DNA from: Dallia pectoralis
Lineage: Eukaryota > Chordata > Actinopteri > Esociformes > Umbridae
DNA length: 64,000 nt
Assembly (NCBI GenBank): GCA_029465975.1
Contig: CM055730.1
Location: 14,077,563 to 14,141,562, forward strand
Direction of reading: 5' to 3'
The notes under the pieces are model-generated. The model had not been told where the DNA came from and made no database searches. It saw only the letters and a list, made by a program, of their open reading frames with translations. Shown here piece by piece: positions 11,001 to 24,250 of the stretch. Position 1 is the stretch's first letter, and every line of letters begins with the position of its first letter. The position numbers and the translations under genes are program-made.

Positions 11001-12980
11001 TTCGAGGGGAGGGAGTTGGTTATATACAGAGCGTGTGAGCTTAAATTGTACAGTATGTATCTGAGTCCAGTGTGTACTGAGTTCCGGGTTGTGCAGATGG
11101 CAGGTAAACAAACATCTCTCACGTCTGGGGTTGTACGTTTGAAATAGATGAAGGAGGCTCTTCAGGTTTCACATCGCCTCCATGGTATTGTCCAAAAACA
11201 AATCATGGATCCCTGCTTCCCAGCATTCCCAGCTACGGAATATTGCCCGTGAAAAATAATAATGAAACTTTAAAAAATCTGAATTTAGTTCGCATAGAAA
11301 ACATAATGCTGTCTGGGAAATGCGTTGCATACTATAGCGAGTACATGAACTTCAGTGTCAATACAGACACAATACAGAAATATGATTGGATTGTCATTCA
11401 GGTAGCCCACATAACACGTTGGAGTAGTTTACCGAACGTTACTGCAGAACATGTAGTTGTTTTGGTTCCTGCAAAACGTTATAATAAAGTTTCAGACACA
11501 GCAGATTGTTGGATTCAATCCAAGAGTAGGTTCCTGAGCTGGCAAATTAACTTTAATTGCTCCAACGTCGGTGTGGTTATTTGAATATTTGTGTAATACA
11601 TATTTAAATGTAGAGACTGCATGTGATGAACAACACACTTTTCTTGACACTGGCATGTGACATTGTTGAGAGTCAAATACATTGATTCTTGTGTAACAAT
11701 GTATGGTTAAGTGTAAATAGGTTAAACCGGCGCTGAGAGTCAGTGTATTCCAGATTTAGTATTTACTGTGAGAAATGTGTGGGCACGATATAAAAGCTTT
11801 TCATGGTTTGGTTTAGTTTTGTTATGCTCATGTTTCATCATTTGTTTGACAGATTATGGGGCTCACATTTATAACAGCTTTTAAGTGGTAAATCAGTGGG
11901 CATTTAAAGCGTTCATCCAGTCTGACTTTGGGTTACTCGTCATTTCTTGTCCTATACTCCTAAGAGTGATAAGTCAGAAAACACACACACACCCATCGAA
12001 AAAGGTGGATAAGTAAAGTAATATTTGTCTGCCAAAACGCAAGCCGGCTCCACTCCTGTTAAGCCTAAAAAGTCATTTTTAATATTTGTAATTTGTGTGA
12101 TGGCAAGTTGATTATAATATTCTGTACCTGGTTCAACTCTACAAGGAACCATTTTTTAAATGCTGCAGAGATATGAGTTACATTATGAGGTAGATTAGGT
12201 CGACCCCATTAAAATGTATAACAGGTGATGGAATTCTACAGCAGATAAGAAAAGCTAGGGGGGACGATCTGCATCTAGCCTCTTAAGCGAACAGTATTTA
12301 GAAAATAAAAGCACAAGCTTCTGGATCTTTAGTAAACTAACACGTAAAAATACTTAGTTTCTAAAGGTCTGAAATGTCTGCGATTATTGTGTTGTTATCT
12401 CTTTAAGCGGATATGCCTAGCTGTTATTCATTACTGAACAGTAAGGCTTATTGATTTAAAAAAAACATAATTACCACAGAGTGGGATTGAAAACACAGAG
12501 ATGCCACTGCAATTACAGTATCATGCAACGTTCCACATTCTGACCTTATCAGCTCATCTGTTAGTCAAATAGTGTGAGAAGTTGCTGGGGTTGGCGTCAG
12601 CCTAAACTTAAATAGCTCAATTGTTTCATACACTATTCAGTACCAGTTTTCACACATAAACTAACATTAAGAATTTTTTTAACTTTAGAAAGTAGGAAAA
12701 TAAATAATTTATTTTACTCCAACCTGCCATTGTTGTTGTTTTGACTAGTAGTTAAGGAGTGTTCAACTTTTCCATTTAAAAGTAAATCGGAGAGTGTGCG
12801 AACAATAGAATGTGTGCATCTTTGCATGCTTTCTTGTATCAACGTAAAATAAATTCGGAATAAATATTGCCAAACACAATTACTGCAGGTTCAGTATAAT
12901 AAGAAAATTCTCTGATATTTTCTTTATCTTTTGGGATCCACATATTGTGTGTTTCTTTGGTTTTCAGAACAATTTACCGA
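8041..12980. other. intergenic AT-rich DNA, no gene seen
   Basis: No open frame with convincing composition or homology. Between about 9120 and 9390, TTAGGTTAGG-like runs lie next to a segment with GTCCCCAAAAGGACA and TGTCCCCATAACATG; this combination is common as a dispersed repeat in teleosts (memory, not checked). The remainder shows nothing recognisable. Confidence 0.5.
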
Positions 12981-12984
12981 AGAC

Positions 12985-13350
12985 AAAGTGACAAAAGAAA
13001 TCCCAGCTGCAATTTGCCAAAACACGCCTAAACATTTTACATTCATTTTGGGACACGCTCCTGTGGACAGATGAGAACAATGTAGATACTTTTGGTAATG
13101 CACACAATGTTTACAGAAAACTCAGTGACATCTACAAAGAAAAGATCCCCTCATAGTTAAAACACGGTTCAGGGGTGTTTTGGGGTTGCTTTGCCGTCTC
13201 TGGCACTGGGTGCCATGGACAAGTGCCTTAGGAAAACACCAAGGCATTGGAGAGAGCAGTTTAAAAACCAGATACTAAGAATCTGTTGAAAGTCATGTGT
13301 CTTCCAGCAGGAGATTGACTCTAACACACAATTCAAAAAGCACTTTTGTT
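12985..13350 (+). pseudogene. Tc1-like transposase relic
   Basis: The plus-strand translation, allowing stops and shifts, gives LWTDENNVDTFGNAHNVYRK and then LKHGSGVFWGCFAVSGTG, matching the Tc1 signature FSDETKxELFG...YVWRK...VKHGGGSIMLWGCFSxxGTG. The first catalytic Asp is retained. Its ends cannot be placed. Confidence 0.8.
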
Positions 13351-16300
13351 CATAATTAAACACTGGATTGACAGAAAGTGCAGAAAGCTAATTCTTATAA
13401 GATGTGCTTGATTGCAGTTATTTCGTCCGAAGGCTGTGCTGCAAAATATTAAGTCTGGTGTGCTGATTATTTTGTCATTGCTGCTCGTTATGATGTAAAA
13501 TAGGAATATAAATCGATAAAAACAAATGTTGTGTAACATTTATACTGCAAGTATATAGTAGTGGAGGGCAAATACAATTGAAGTATATTTTTACGTATGA
13601 GTTACTTGAAAGTATCGCCAGGGTGTTTGCCACAACTACAAGGATTTCCAATTAAACAATTATGTCCACATCTAGCCTTTGTGGCTAGTGGCTTAACGAG
13701 GTCTCAGTTTTGCTCTGAAGGAACAATATTTCGAGTCCCTGTACTGTTTGTAGAGGGACTCAAAACACCCTGTGCAAATACATGTGATGGTTTCAAATAT
13801 ATAAGCTGAGAAAGAGCACAAAGGCACAGAGGCACTTTTTATGTTTTCGTTGTGTTGTTTGAGGAGTTTTCTGCCTCACCGCAATAGTGTAGGCTACCGT
13901 GCCTTTTTGCCCCCTGGCAATTCTTTAAAATATTCACAAACACCTTAGGCAAGATGGCTTGTTTGGAAAGAGAAAAAAAAGCAAAGTGAGAGAGATATTA
14001 AGCTAAACATGGTCATAATTAAATCCCTAGACACCAGGCTTCAGTCTGAAATCCTCGTCTTGGACTTGATTTCGCTATATTCAAACAAATGTTGGCATAC
14101 AAATTTCCGTCGGCACGAACTATTGATTTTACCATGCATTGCCGAAATAAGGGCTGATACAACGTGACCATTTGAGCAGCCTGGGCAGATATGACCATGT
14201 GCTCTTCCATATACGTTGGGATCATTCATTTTTAATATGAATTCATAATGCAGACAGAACAGTGGAAAAGCACGTTGTTGCTGAAAGGTACTGGGGCGTT
14301 GGGTGGGTGAGGGGGGGGGTGATTGGTGGGGGGGTTAACATTGTTATTTCAGCCCCCTGTCGAGGTTACAAACCTTAGCCGGATTTTGTCTTGCCTTTAG
14401 CACTCAATAGTGCATCACCCTGTTTCTTCAATTTATTTAATTTTATTTATGTGGGCATTGCTTCTATTTATTTGTTGAAGCTGTATAAAACATAACAGAG
14501 CATCTGACCATTTATCTGACACTGTTTTTTTTAAAGATGATTGCTTTAGAGTTGAGATAACCTTGCAGAAGTTTTTTATAAATTGCAGCCTTCTTGTAAA
14601 TATGTAACCAACATCGCTACTGATTCCAAAACTGTCAATAAATCGTATTTGATTAGCTACATAAGTAACAGATGAACGTATACAGGCAGTAATCCACTAC
14701 AGAGGACATTGTTTTTATTTCCCCTGTGAAACAACTCATCAGAACTCTGCAAATGCTAGATACGTATTTATGTTACATACAAAACCCTGGTCAAGTCATC
14801 GCAAACTGTCAGAACGCGATGGACGATACATTTTAGTGGAATTAAATTCATAAAAAATTAAATATTCTAGCCTACGGTAAATGTAAAATCTCAAACTCTT
14901 AAACACGAGGGATTTTTCATTATGGTCTGCTTCCATATAGATAAACACTTTCACCCACAGACTGTAAACCACTACCCCCAGTGAGTAGCAGGTGTTGGTT
15001 TAGAAGGCAGTATAGTGTAGAAGGCAGCAGATAGATCTAGAGAACATTTGGCAGTTAGCTTGAGAAGTGAGAAAAGCTTTCCTGACAGAGGGCTGATGTT
15101 GGTTAAGTGACCGATCTCAAGGTTTTAAGTTTTCAGTACTGTCTTGGGTTCAGGCAACCCAGCCAATAGTGAAGGCTGCGGGCAGTTAACGGATGACCAT
15201 TTGGACTTTTTGTGAATGGCCACCTTGGGTAGTGGCTGAACAGGTTGGGAAAAGAGAGAGATGCAAAGAGAGAGAGAGAGCTGTGATCAGAGACCCTGAT
15301 ACGGTGAGATTAGTTGACAGAATAAGGTGCCGCACATTGCTTGCCTATTAAGTGAACGGACGGCTGTGCTAGGGTGAGGTCAAAATGAGAGACGTGCGGA
15401 AAGAAGTGGAAGAAGATTCATCGAATGCGGTTGTCAGTAGGCTGATGTGACCTAATATGAGTTCTGAGCGTGAGTTCCAATCATCAGGAAGTGATGTCAT
15501 CCAACTCATTAGACCCATTGCCTGTTTGAGAAGGTGAACAACCGTTTTTTTTCCGCACAGTGAGAAATGCCAAATAGATTATGTAATGAAAGGCCACATT
15601 ACGGTTCCTGAAGACAGAGAGGTTCTCAAAAAGTATAATGTTAACTATTTTCTGAGAAAGTCAAAACTGTAGTCAAGAACTGTTAGCAAAACAAATCTGA
15701 TTGTTACATACAATATTGGTGGGCTTAACATCCCAAAATGCATCTTTGAGAAGGGAGAGTGTTACTTCTACTACAGTAAATAAAGCAAATGTCCATGTGT
15801 CAAAATTGTGCCAATTATGCTTTGTAACAATTTTTTAAAACAGTGCTCATTTCTCTGACTCATCAATCCTAAATGTTGTTTATTTGTATAATTTTTTGTT
15901 CAGATATGTGGACAGCATCTTTAAATACATTATTCAAAAGGGGAATAACCAAAAGGTCTTTTGCTCCACAAATATGACCTTCTGTCTGTGTATGGGCACG
16001 AGAGCATACGAGACTCACCTTCAGAGACCTTCACCTTTAGAGACGAAAATCTGTTTCCTATGTGGTATAACCTGCATCTTGATAACCAGAATGCTAACAT
16101 TACTTTTCTCCTAATTGCTATTAGTCAGGTTCAAAAGACTGCAGGCACTCTTTCTGTTTGAAAACATGAGAAGAACACTCCTCTCTTCCCCTGCAGTCTT
16201 TCCCTTCCTTATGTCTGTGGGATTTGTTTGAAACATTAAACATCCCGGACACACAGCTCAACAAAAACCTGTTAAGTCATTTGTCCCTGTTGCTGTAACC

Positions 16301-16710
16301 ACAGTAGACAGTAAAGGAAGGTTACCTGTCGACCACAGCTCTTAAATGCAGCCTGCCTGAGTGTTCGTGCTCTGTGGTAAAATTATGCCCGTGGAGGTGT
16401 GCTCTAAAGCACGACATAGTCAGGTTCGAACTGACGCAGAGAGATGAGGTAGTGAAATATTAATCGACCCAGACTGAGGACCGATCTTCTCACCTCAATC
16501 TCCTCTAATGAAAAGGGCACCCGCACGAAGTGACCTAGTATGCATTCAAAAAATGTCTCCAAGTCTTACCGCTATGTTGTGTTGAGCGTTTAGGGCTTTT
16601 TTCTGGGTCAATTTAGTTAAACTATTAGAAAAAATACAGGAAGTGAGTATGCCAAATGGAAAGTTGTATTTAACGTAGTTCACAGGTGAAGCGCACAACA
16701 TTGTGCACGT
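13351..16710. other. intergenic DNA, no gene seen
   Basis: AT-rich with a G-run near 14310-14335 and a short GA run near 15266-15280. No coding, RNA or transposon signature that I can support. Confidence 0.5.
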
Positions 16711-16719
16711 GTGCACCAT

Positions 16720-16875
16720 TTACCTGAGGAAGTGATGGCACCAACATGACAAGAAGTGGAGGGAGTGTGATGCTCTGGGCAATGTTCTGCTGGGAAACTC
16801 CGGGAACGGGCATTCATGTGGACGTCAATTTGACATGTACCACCTAAACATTGTACCAGACTAGGACCCCCCTTA
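16720..16875 (+). pseudogene. Tc1/mariner-like fragment (family Y), sense
   Basis: Contains GATGCTCTGGGCAATGTTCT and GCATTCATGTGGACGTCA, landmarks of a common fish Tc1/mariner family, encoding MLWAMFCWE in place of the usual LWGCF segment. The reverse complement of the same region occurs near 61370-61450. Confidence 0.65.
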
Positions 16876-16879
16876 TTGG

Positions 16880-19800
16880 CAATGGTATTATCTAATTAGA
16901 GTGGCCTCTAACGAAAGGATGATGATTGGATTTTAAATTAAAGTCTCCACAAATGGATTGTTAGTGAGTCTGTCTTGTAATTAGTCAAGTTTCTCCTTGA
17001 CATGCAAGTAGCATTGGGATACTTTTATTAAGTCAAAGTGAAATTAACTCACAATTAGTCCTGATGGTTTCAGTATGCTTTGTAATTTTAACAACATGCT
17101 TCACAATCACAACGCTGTGTGCAATGATATTTTGTGGCAAATTGGATTGTTATGGGCTTCATTTTGGGTTTGTGTGCTATGAATATTTCCACAAGAGTAG
17201 TCATTCACTCAAATCATTAAAGTTTTACCTCTTGGTAATTCCAATGTATATCAAATTCAAATTAATTTAGAATGCGTACCCCGTAAAATCTCCCAGGTTA
17301 AGCAAACAATTTTGAGGCAATGAACAGACAACTAATTTGACCAGAAATAAATATATAAAACAGAAATAATTCTGATGTTTTGCAGACATAATGGCTGGTG
17401 TTTTAGACCCTAGATTTATAGATAATCCATGTCAGGGTTTTCCCTTTTTTATCGTTTTCTTCTATTGTTGTTGAGGCTTCTGAACGTATGTTCCCTTTTC
17501 TCTTTGTATTTTTATTTCAATGAGTAGATCTGCCATGATGGAGCAGGAGCACACATCTTTAAACCACCTATACTGGCCCTCTAACCTGTCATCACTCTCA
17601 TCTGTCTAAGCAAGAGCAAGAAAAACATTGACTACTTTTTTCATCAACGACAGGAACTACTTTCAATTACCATACTGGCAAAGACAGCAAATTCCCATTA
17701 TATAGCTCACCCTGTTCATTTAACACATTGTCAGTTAACACAGCATGCATCGTGTTTTCTGCTTTGTTATGGTTATATTCTTAATGGTTAATGGCCTTCC
17801 CCTCTTTGGTGATCTGCCTGCTTCACTAATTCCCTGAAGCCAGTGAGCCATGAGCTCTTGCCCCGGCTCTAATTTCATCCTTCGGGACATCAGTGACCAG
17901 GGCAGCAAAATTTACTCAAATGTTGGCCACCAGACTGGCCCCAAAGCTTTGTGGTAAGACAGAAACAGCAATGAGAGTGCTGGTGAACAATAATTCCCGC
18001 ATAATGATGTGTAAAGAGAAAGAGTATCGTCAAGGGATTGTGGGGACGAATCCGTTTTAGTTCAAAGGGATAATTAGAGAGATTCTATTCCAAAAAGCAG
18101 AGCTGTCAAATTAACGATACTGCTGAAGACACGTCTGTAACATGCAGATATTAATGGAAAATATGGAATATGAATATAAAGCTTAATGTTATACTAAAAT
18201 CTGCTCACATCACATTCTATCTGTACTGTAGAGGAATCATGATCAATCAACTTGAGTTGAGGTACGTGGCTCTCGACCTGATCTGTGATGCCAATTTTTA
18301 TTAGGTTAATCAGACAATTAAATTTAACGTAGCTAACATATGCAGACAGAACATGGAAATGCGTTCAGTTAGATTTCATAATCAGTAATTTTATGAATAC
18401 AGATGTTTGTTAGAGATACCTTGAAAAAGAAAAGATAGGAGCTGGTCGAACCACTCAGCGCAATATATCTCATTCACACTCTCTGATCAGAGTTTTTATC
18501 CGGGACACACACACATTGAGACCTAGGTTTCATTCCCAATTGAGCCCTGGGAACACGACCAAACGAAGGACACACATACACGTAAACATGCAATAACGCA
18601 TAGACATACACAGTTAAAACAAAACACATTAGTCAATATAAAATCCCTAATCAGTACAACAAACCGACCCACGGGCACTGATGCATCCAACTGAAGTACC
18701 GACTGGGTTCCATTACAAACATTAGGCGATACCAAGCACAGTATTTACAGACGTCTGTAATGTAGCAGTTACGACTCCACGACCAGACGTTATCAACCAC
18801 GACTCATGGATGACAAGTAAGTTGGGAGTTTTTAAAAAGTCATTAATAAGTCATTGGGTGTGGTTTCACTGAGCTTAGCATTTTTTCAATGTCACAGAGG
18901 TCTGGTGAGTGTTTTTAATGATTGTTGCAGCACAGTATTATGTTTGTTTGTAAGCGCATTTCATTAAGTGTATGTTTATTCCGTTCGGTGTGTTTGTTGG
19001 TTTTAATGTAATATTAAACCTTCACGAACGTGATCATCCGGCTCTGCGTTTGGCTTTCCCTGCACTACACATTGGACAAACCGTGACAAGATGTTATAAA
19101 ACCAAGGCCACTATAATAAACAGAGTTGTATCCGTTGCTCTTTGGTATGTTGTAGCTCCGTGATCAAGAACAGGCAAAAAAGGTTGATTGAACAATAATC
19201 TTCTTACAAGTCAGGGTGAACCCACCTTACATATAAACTTTCTAACAAACTCTGTTACATAATTCTTAAATGATAGATCACGGTTTATCCAAATACACTG
19301 CTATACACTGCTAGATCAATAGTCAAAGCAGCTGCATAGATAATAGTGTTGTTTACAAGAGGCCTTGATGATTTTATTAGTGAGTGAGTTGTCATTATAA
19401 TCCAATTGGTTTACTTCCTTATTACTGACTCTGTGCAGCGACAACGCTACTAGCAGCACAGTTGTACCAACAGTTGCTATTCCATACAGAAGGAGGTCAA
19501 TGCCAGCATACATATTCCTGTTGTTTGTTTGTGTTTGTCCTCACTGCTTCCTAGCACGCTCAGGGATATCTCTATTCTCTTACGTTGCTTCAGGCTTGCA
19601 TTTGTTTGCGGAGTACAAAGTGCTGGCATGAATTCAACTGAAACTTCAGAGTGTCTTCTTTAAATCTGAGAACAGAAGGTTGTCTAAATAAAATAATTTT
19701 CCAAATGCAGATAAAGAATTAAAAAAAAATACATAAAACACACATGACCGATAACACATTGTTTTTATATCCTTGTGGTGACCAAATAAATGGATTTGCG

Positions 19801-22800
19801 ATTTATCTCGTATTCATATTTGATCTCTTATCCCTAAACGTAACCTTATGACACATATGACTACATTTACAGTAATGCCTAAATATAACCCCAATTCTAA
19901 CACAAATCCCAATTGTAAATGGCATACACAATATTTGGCGCCTTTGTAATGAGTTAAGATATATCACATAGTGTATCTACCACTGTACTTGAAAGTGGGG
20001 ATTATGTTATCTGAATGACCGTCTCTCACCAAACTGAGCTCTGTTTGATGTCATTTGATTATGCAACCCTCTTCCAGTTCTGAAGACGTTAGACAAACCC
20101 CAGGTGTTAAGTTGTATATATTAATGAGCGTTTAGTCTTCTTGTGACATGGAAAGAAAGCTTGTTTGCATGGATGTGAAGTTTAATTGTGGTTTTGAGGT
20201 CTTCGACATATCCATTGATAATATTTATACATCTCACAGCAATCCACTCTTTACTTGCGGGAAAATACATTTTGGTTCTCTTCAGGACAGGTCCATCGCC
20301 TACTTACGGAGTACAGCCCCTGTTTATTCAATTTACTGTGTTCCTGTCATACCCCATGTTGATAGATGAATGAGGCAGTTTGGCATGTGTCACCTCATAT
20401 TCATACTCAAGTCAATGAGAACATATCAAAATCCTTTTTGCTCATCTTTGCAATGGCTCGCATCCTTGCAGGCCTAATAGAAGTTTAATATATATAGTGC
20501 ATTCACTCATAAAGGAAAGGTGCTTGTTGTTTGATCTTCGGCCAGTACGAATGCAGTGAATAAAAAGCCTTTCCTAAAAACCTTTTCCGTAAAACGTAGG
20601 GTTTTAAAGTGTGTGCTTAAGTGTATGCTTTAAGGCAATACATTCACTCAATTATTTTCTTTGTATATAGAAATGACAGGGACGACAGAAGCCACATTCG
20701 AACTACAGAAGACGGAATGAACAAGCAGACAGAACTGTTATAGTCCATTTTTAGCAGCATAGATATGTGCCTGACAAGGTTTCTTTCCATTTTGACTCAA
20801 TTTCTCCTAACGATGTAGCGTTAGAATATAATCCAAAATCTGAGACCGTAGCTGATAAAACATTTAACATCAAAACATTGTGGCAGAGTCTACACACTTT
20901 AGACATTATATTTGAGATCAGAATGTGCGTTATATGATTCTAAATGTCAGTTTTAGTGTTATACGTTCACAAAGCATTTTCATTATCATGACATCTTTGG
21001 CCATATAATGGCAATAATTGGTACCTTGTCCTCCATAGCCTCACACTGAATGCATATTTAACAGCATATCAATAATTGCTTGTTGCCACCGGATCTGCTC
21101 GTATTCCTTAGGACATACTATTTGTGTCAGCTATCATGGATTCGGGGGTCAGAGACAGGAATTAATTACGTGAGATGCCCATTCCCTAACGAGACTTGAT
21201 TATAATGTGTCCATAACGTCATTGTGGCCAATCAGTTTATTAATTTATTAATACGCATACTGTCGAATTCCTCCCTGTTTCCTGCGTAGAATTGGTTTGT
21301 CGAATTCAACATACTACCAATTGGTTGAATCCCCCTGGGACACTGTCTAACACTTTTGAAAAAAGCATTGCGCCTGTGTGGGTGTTGTATATAAAATGTT
21401 TGTGCTGTACGGACGTGGCAGATAACGCAACCGTGTCAGATGACGACCGTTCTTATATAATCTGGTGCCATTTCGCTGCCGCTGTGAAGCAGCTCGGCCA
21501 ACGCTGATAAAGGTTACCCACCGTATTGCAGATAGGGGACTTGCACGCGTGCCATGTGAAATTAGAACAGATAAAGAGCTCCAGAGTACTTTACGCTTTC
21601 CGATAATGTGTAAGGAGAGGTGGGTAATGTCAATGTTGTGTAAATTAGATACTTTGGAGGCTGCAGTTCTGGATTCTGTTGAGATTTGTGACCGTTTGTG
21701 GTGAAAACTGCACACACAGTAATTCGGCTTTTCTGAGCAACTCAAATGGTCTGGGAGTTATTAGTAGGTAGAAATTGACTCATTAGAGATAGATTAAACT
21801 GTATATTAACCTCAGCATGCATGTCTTGTTTCATTTAACACATTCAGCTGTCTTGTCCTTCTAAATGAATCCTAAATGTGTATAATGTCTTAGTGTTGAA
21901 CCCATTCATACATGTTGAAATGCTGATCTCAAAGGAATGTTTGTTACAAGCTAACAAACATTCGGCAAGAAATCAAGACAATTACGAGCCATGATCATGA
22001 TTGGACAAATACAGTGTATTAGCTTCACAGCGGCAGTTCCTAAGAAGAGAATTAAGACACCTGAATGAGGACATCATTTTTTTAATTTTTGGCTCTTCTT
22101 TGATGGATGTAATGTTTGTCTATGACTCTGGGGTCAAATTGGATGAATCATTTTGAGATTACAGGACTGCTTCATATCACTGGGGCTGCCCGCAGCAATC
22201 AGTGGAACTACCCTAGCTAACCACACTATAGTGACCAGCCTCACTATTGCCAGTCCCAGTGAGACTCAGAAACATGTACATGTATTTAGCTTGCTAGCTT
22301 GCTAGCTAAATGGTTAGCATTGTCATAGCTTTTGTAATGGCACAATTTTTTCTGTGCGCAGCCTTGGTCGAGTAGTGATGCTCCAGTCTTCACATATCGT
22401 TTTCCTGTTGTAGGCTAGGGATCAATGTCCAAATCTACCCTTCATCTTGTGTCTCTCCAACCCCACACCATAAACAATATTTTGAAGGATTTTATACCTT
22501 ACTGAGGTTAGACGTTGGTATGTAGCCACACCAACTGGAATACAGTTTTGATTTGAATCAAATAACCCGGGACAATTCCAATAAGATGATTTTAAAACAG
22601 TTTCAAGCGATGCCCCTGGTAAATAGCAATTATGTTTGCCAATTTGGGAAAGTAAATTTGAGGATATTCTGACAATGTATATTGTCATTGTAAAGGCATA
22701 AAATTCAAGTTCTGCATTTGAAGATGTTTCTGTCAAAAATGAATCTGTGAATTTTTTACTTATTTCAAGTTTTATATTCCAAAACGTCATAATGGAAAAA

Positions 22801-23975
22801 AAAATATTATCAAAAATACAAATCTAATAAATAAATAAATAAAAATATGTATACTGAACTGGTAGCTTTAACCAGCAAGTCAACTAAATAATTGCTGCTT
22901 AAACTGTTAGACACAAGTTTTTGTTGAGCTTGTATCTAGAAGTCACTATCCAGGGACAGCGTGTGGTGCTTGGTTATCCTTAATGTACATAGACAGGCAA
23001 GCTGGAGGTCTCAGGAGATTTTGAGAGGCCCAGAGAAACAAATGATGATATTTTAACGTTGGCCATAGTCCTAGGTGTAGAGAAAAGGCCCACCAGGACT
23101 GTTCCTATGTGTCCTTGTATGTGCCTGCCTAAAAACATCTCACCAAATGTTAACTTGAAGCTTGTGAGAATACACAGTGGTGACAGTTACACTGGATGCA
23201 CAGCATGGCATCACACTGAACTGTCTGGTCCAATCCTTATCACATTTGAAGGTAGGGGTTTAAATGCTAAAAATAATGAGTCTTTATATAGTTCTTGGAC
23301 TGAACACATTACTTATCGACTGATACTAGATCATGGGTAGAAAGTGAACTGTGCCAAACTTGATTGATTATTTAGCAGTTTGGTCAGCTGTCACTACTGC
23401 TCAATGAGAAGCTATTTAAAATCGTTTTTCGACAGAATTGTAGAGATGAGTTGAACTGCTATAAGAACAATGCGACAGTTTGAAATGCTGACGTAAAACG
23501 TGGGCTTGGGGAATATATTTTTGTATTTGGGTTTGACACTGTAGTTGTTTTTACATTGCATAACATGCTCCACTCCAATAAAAGTATTTATGATTAACCA
23601 CGATTAATAAAAAAAAACACGGACACACATTTTATATATACAAAGTAAAACATTTAACTATCAACAACCCTTTTAATTTTGTACTTTCATATTTTTAATC
23701 ACATAAGTCTTACCAACAACCATGTACCCAGTCAAGTGTTTATAGATGCTGTCGTGGACCCAGAAAGCGTTATATACTGTATGTGCTTTTACTCAGCAGT
23801 TGCCATGACAACATGACCATGTTCAAAGAAGTGGATACTAGACGTGTGTAAACACGACAGGTGTTGTTTGCCCACTGTCCAACATATTTCCTACATGTTT
23901 CCTGAACTAGTTTCTTTTTCACACTTACAAGCACCAATACTAATTTTGTCAGAAACTTTAGGCGTTGCATTTAAA
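16880..23975. other. intergenic AT-rich DNA, no gene seen
   Basis: About 7 kb without a supportable exon. Short simple features only, such as GCTAGCTTGCTAGCT near 22291 and TAAATAAATAAATAA near 22829. A 132-codon minus-strand open stretch at 21347-21745 lacks splice context and recognisable motifs, so I do not call it. Confidence 0.5.
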
Positions 23976-23978
23976 CAA

Positions 23979-24250
23979 CTACAGTGCTTTCAGAAAGTAT
24001 TTTGACCATTTCACTTTCTCCACAATTTGTTGTGTAATATATGTAATTTATAAATGATGATTACATGTTTTTGGTCATCCGTTTGTTTTCTTTAAAAGAA
24101 AAATATCTATAATAATGAAATATTACACTTTTGATTTATTACTTTGTCGAAACTCGTTTGGCAGTGATCACATGTTAGATTCTTCTTGGGTATTACTCTG
24201 TCAGCTTTGAATGCCTGGATTTGGGCAGCTTCTCCCATTCTTCCTAATAT
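23979..24250 (-). mobile_element. terminal fragment of a family X Tc1 element
   Basis: Begins ACAGTGCTTTCAGAAAGTAT, the typical end of the same family as at 3740-4660, and continues into the complement of the transposase C-terminus (GCAGCTTCTCCCATTCTTCC near 24227). It breaks off there, so the element is truncated. Confidence 0.72.

Noticed and set aside
21347..21745. 132-codon minus-strand open frame
   Set aside because: No splice sites, motif or compositional shift, and a competing open frame on the other strand.
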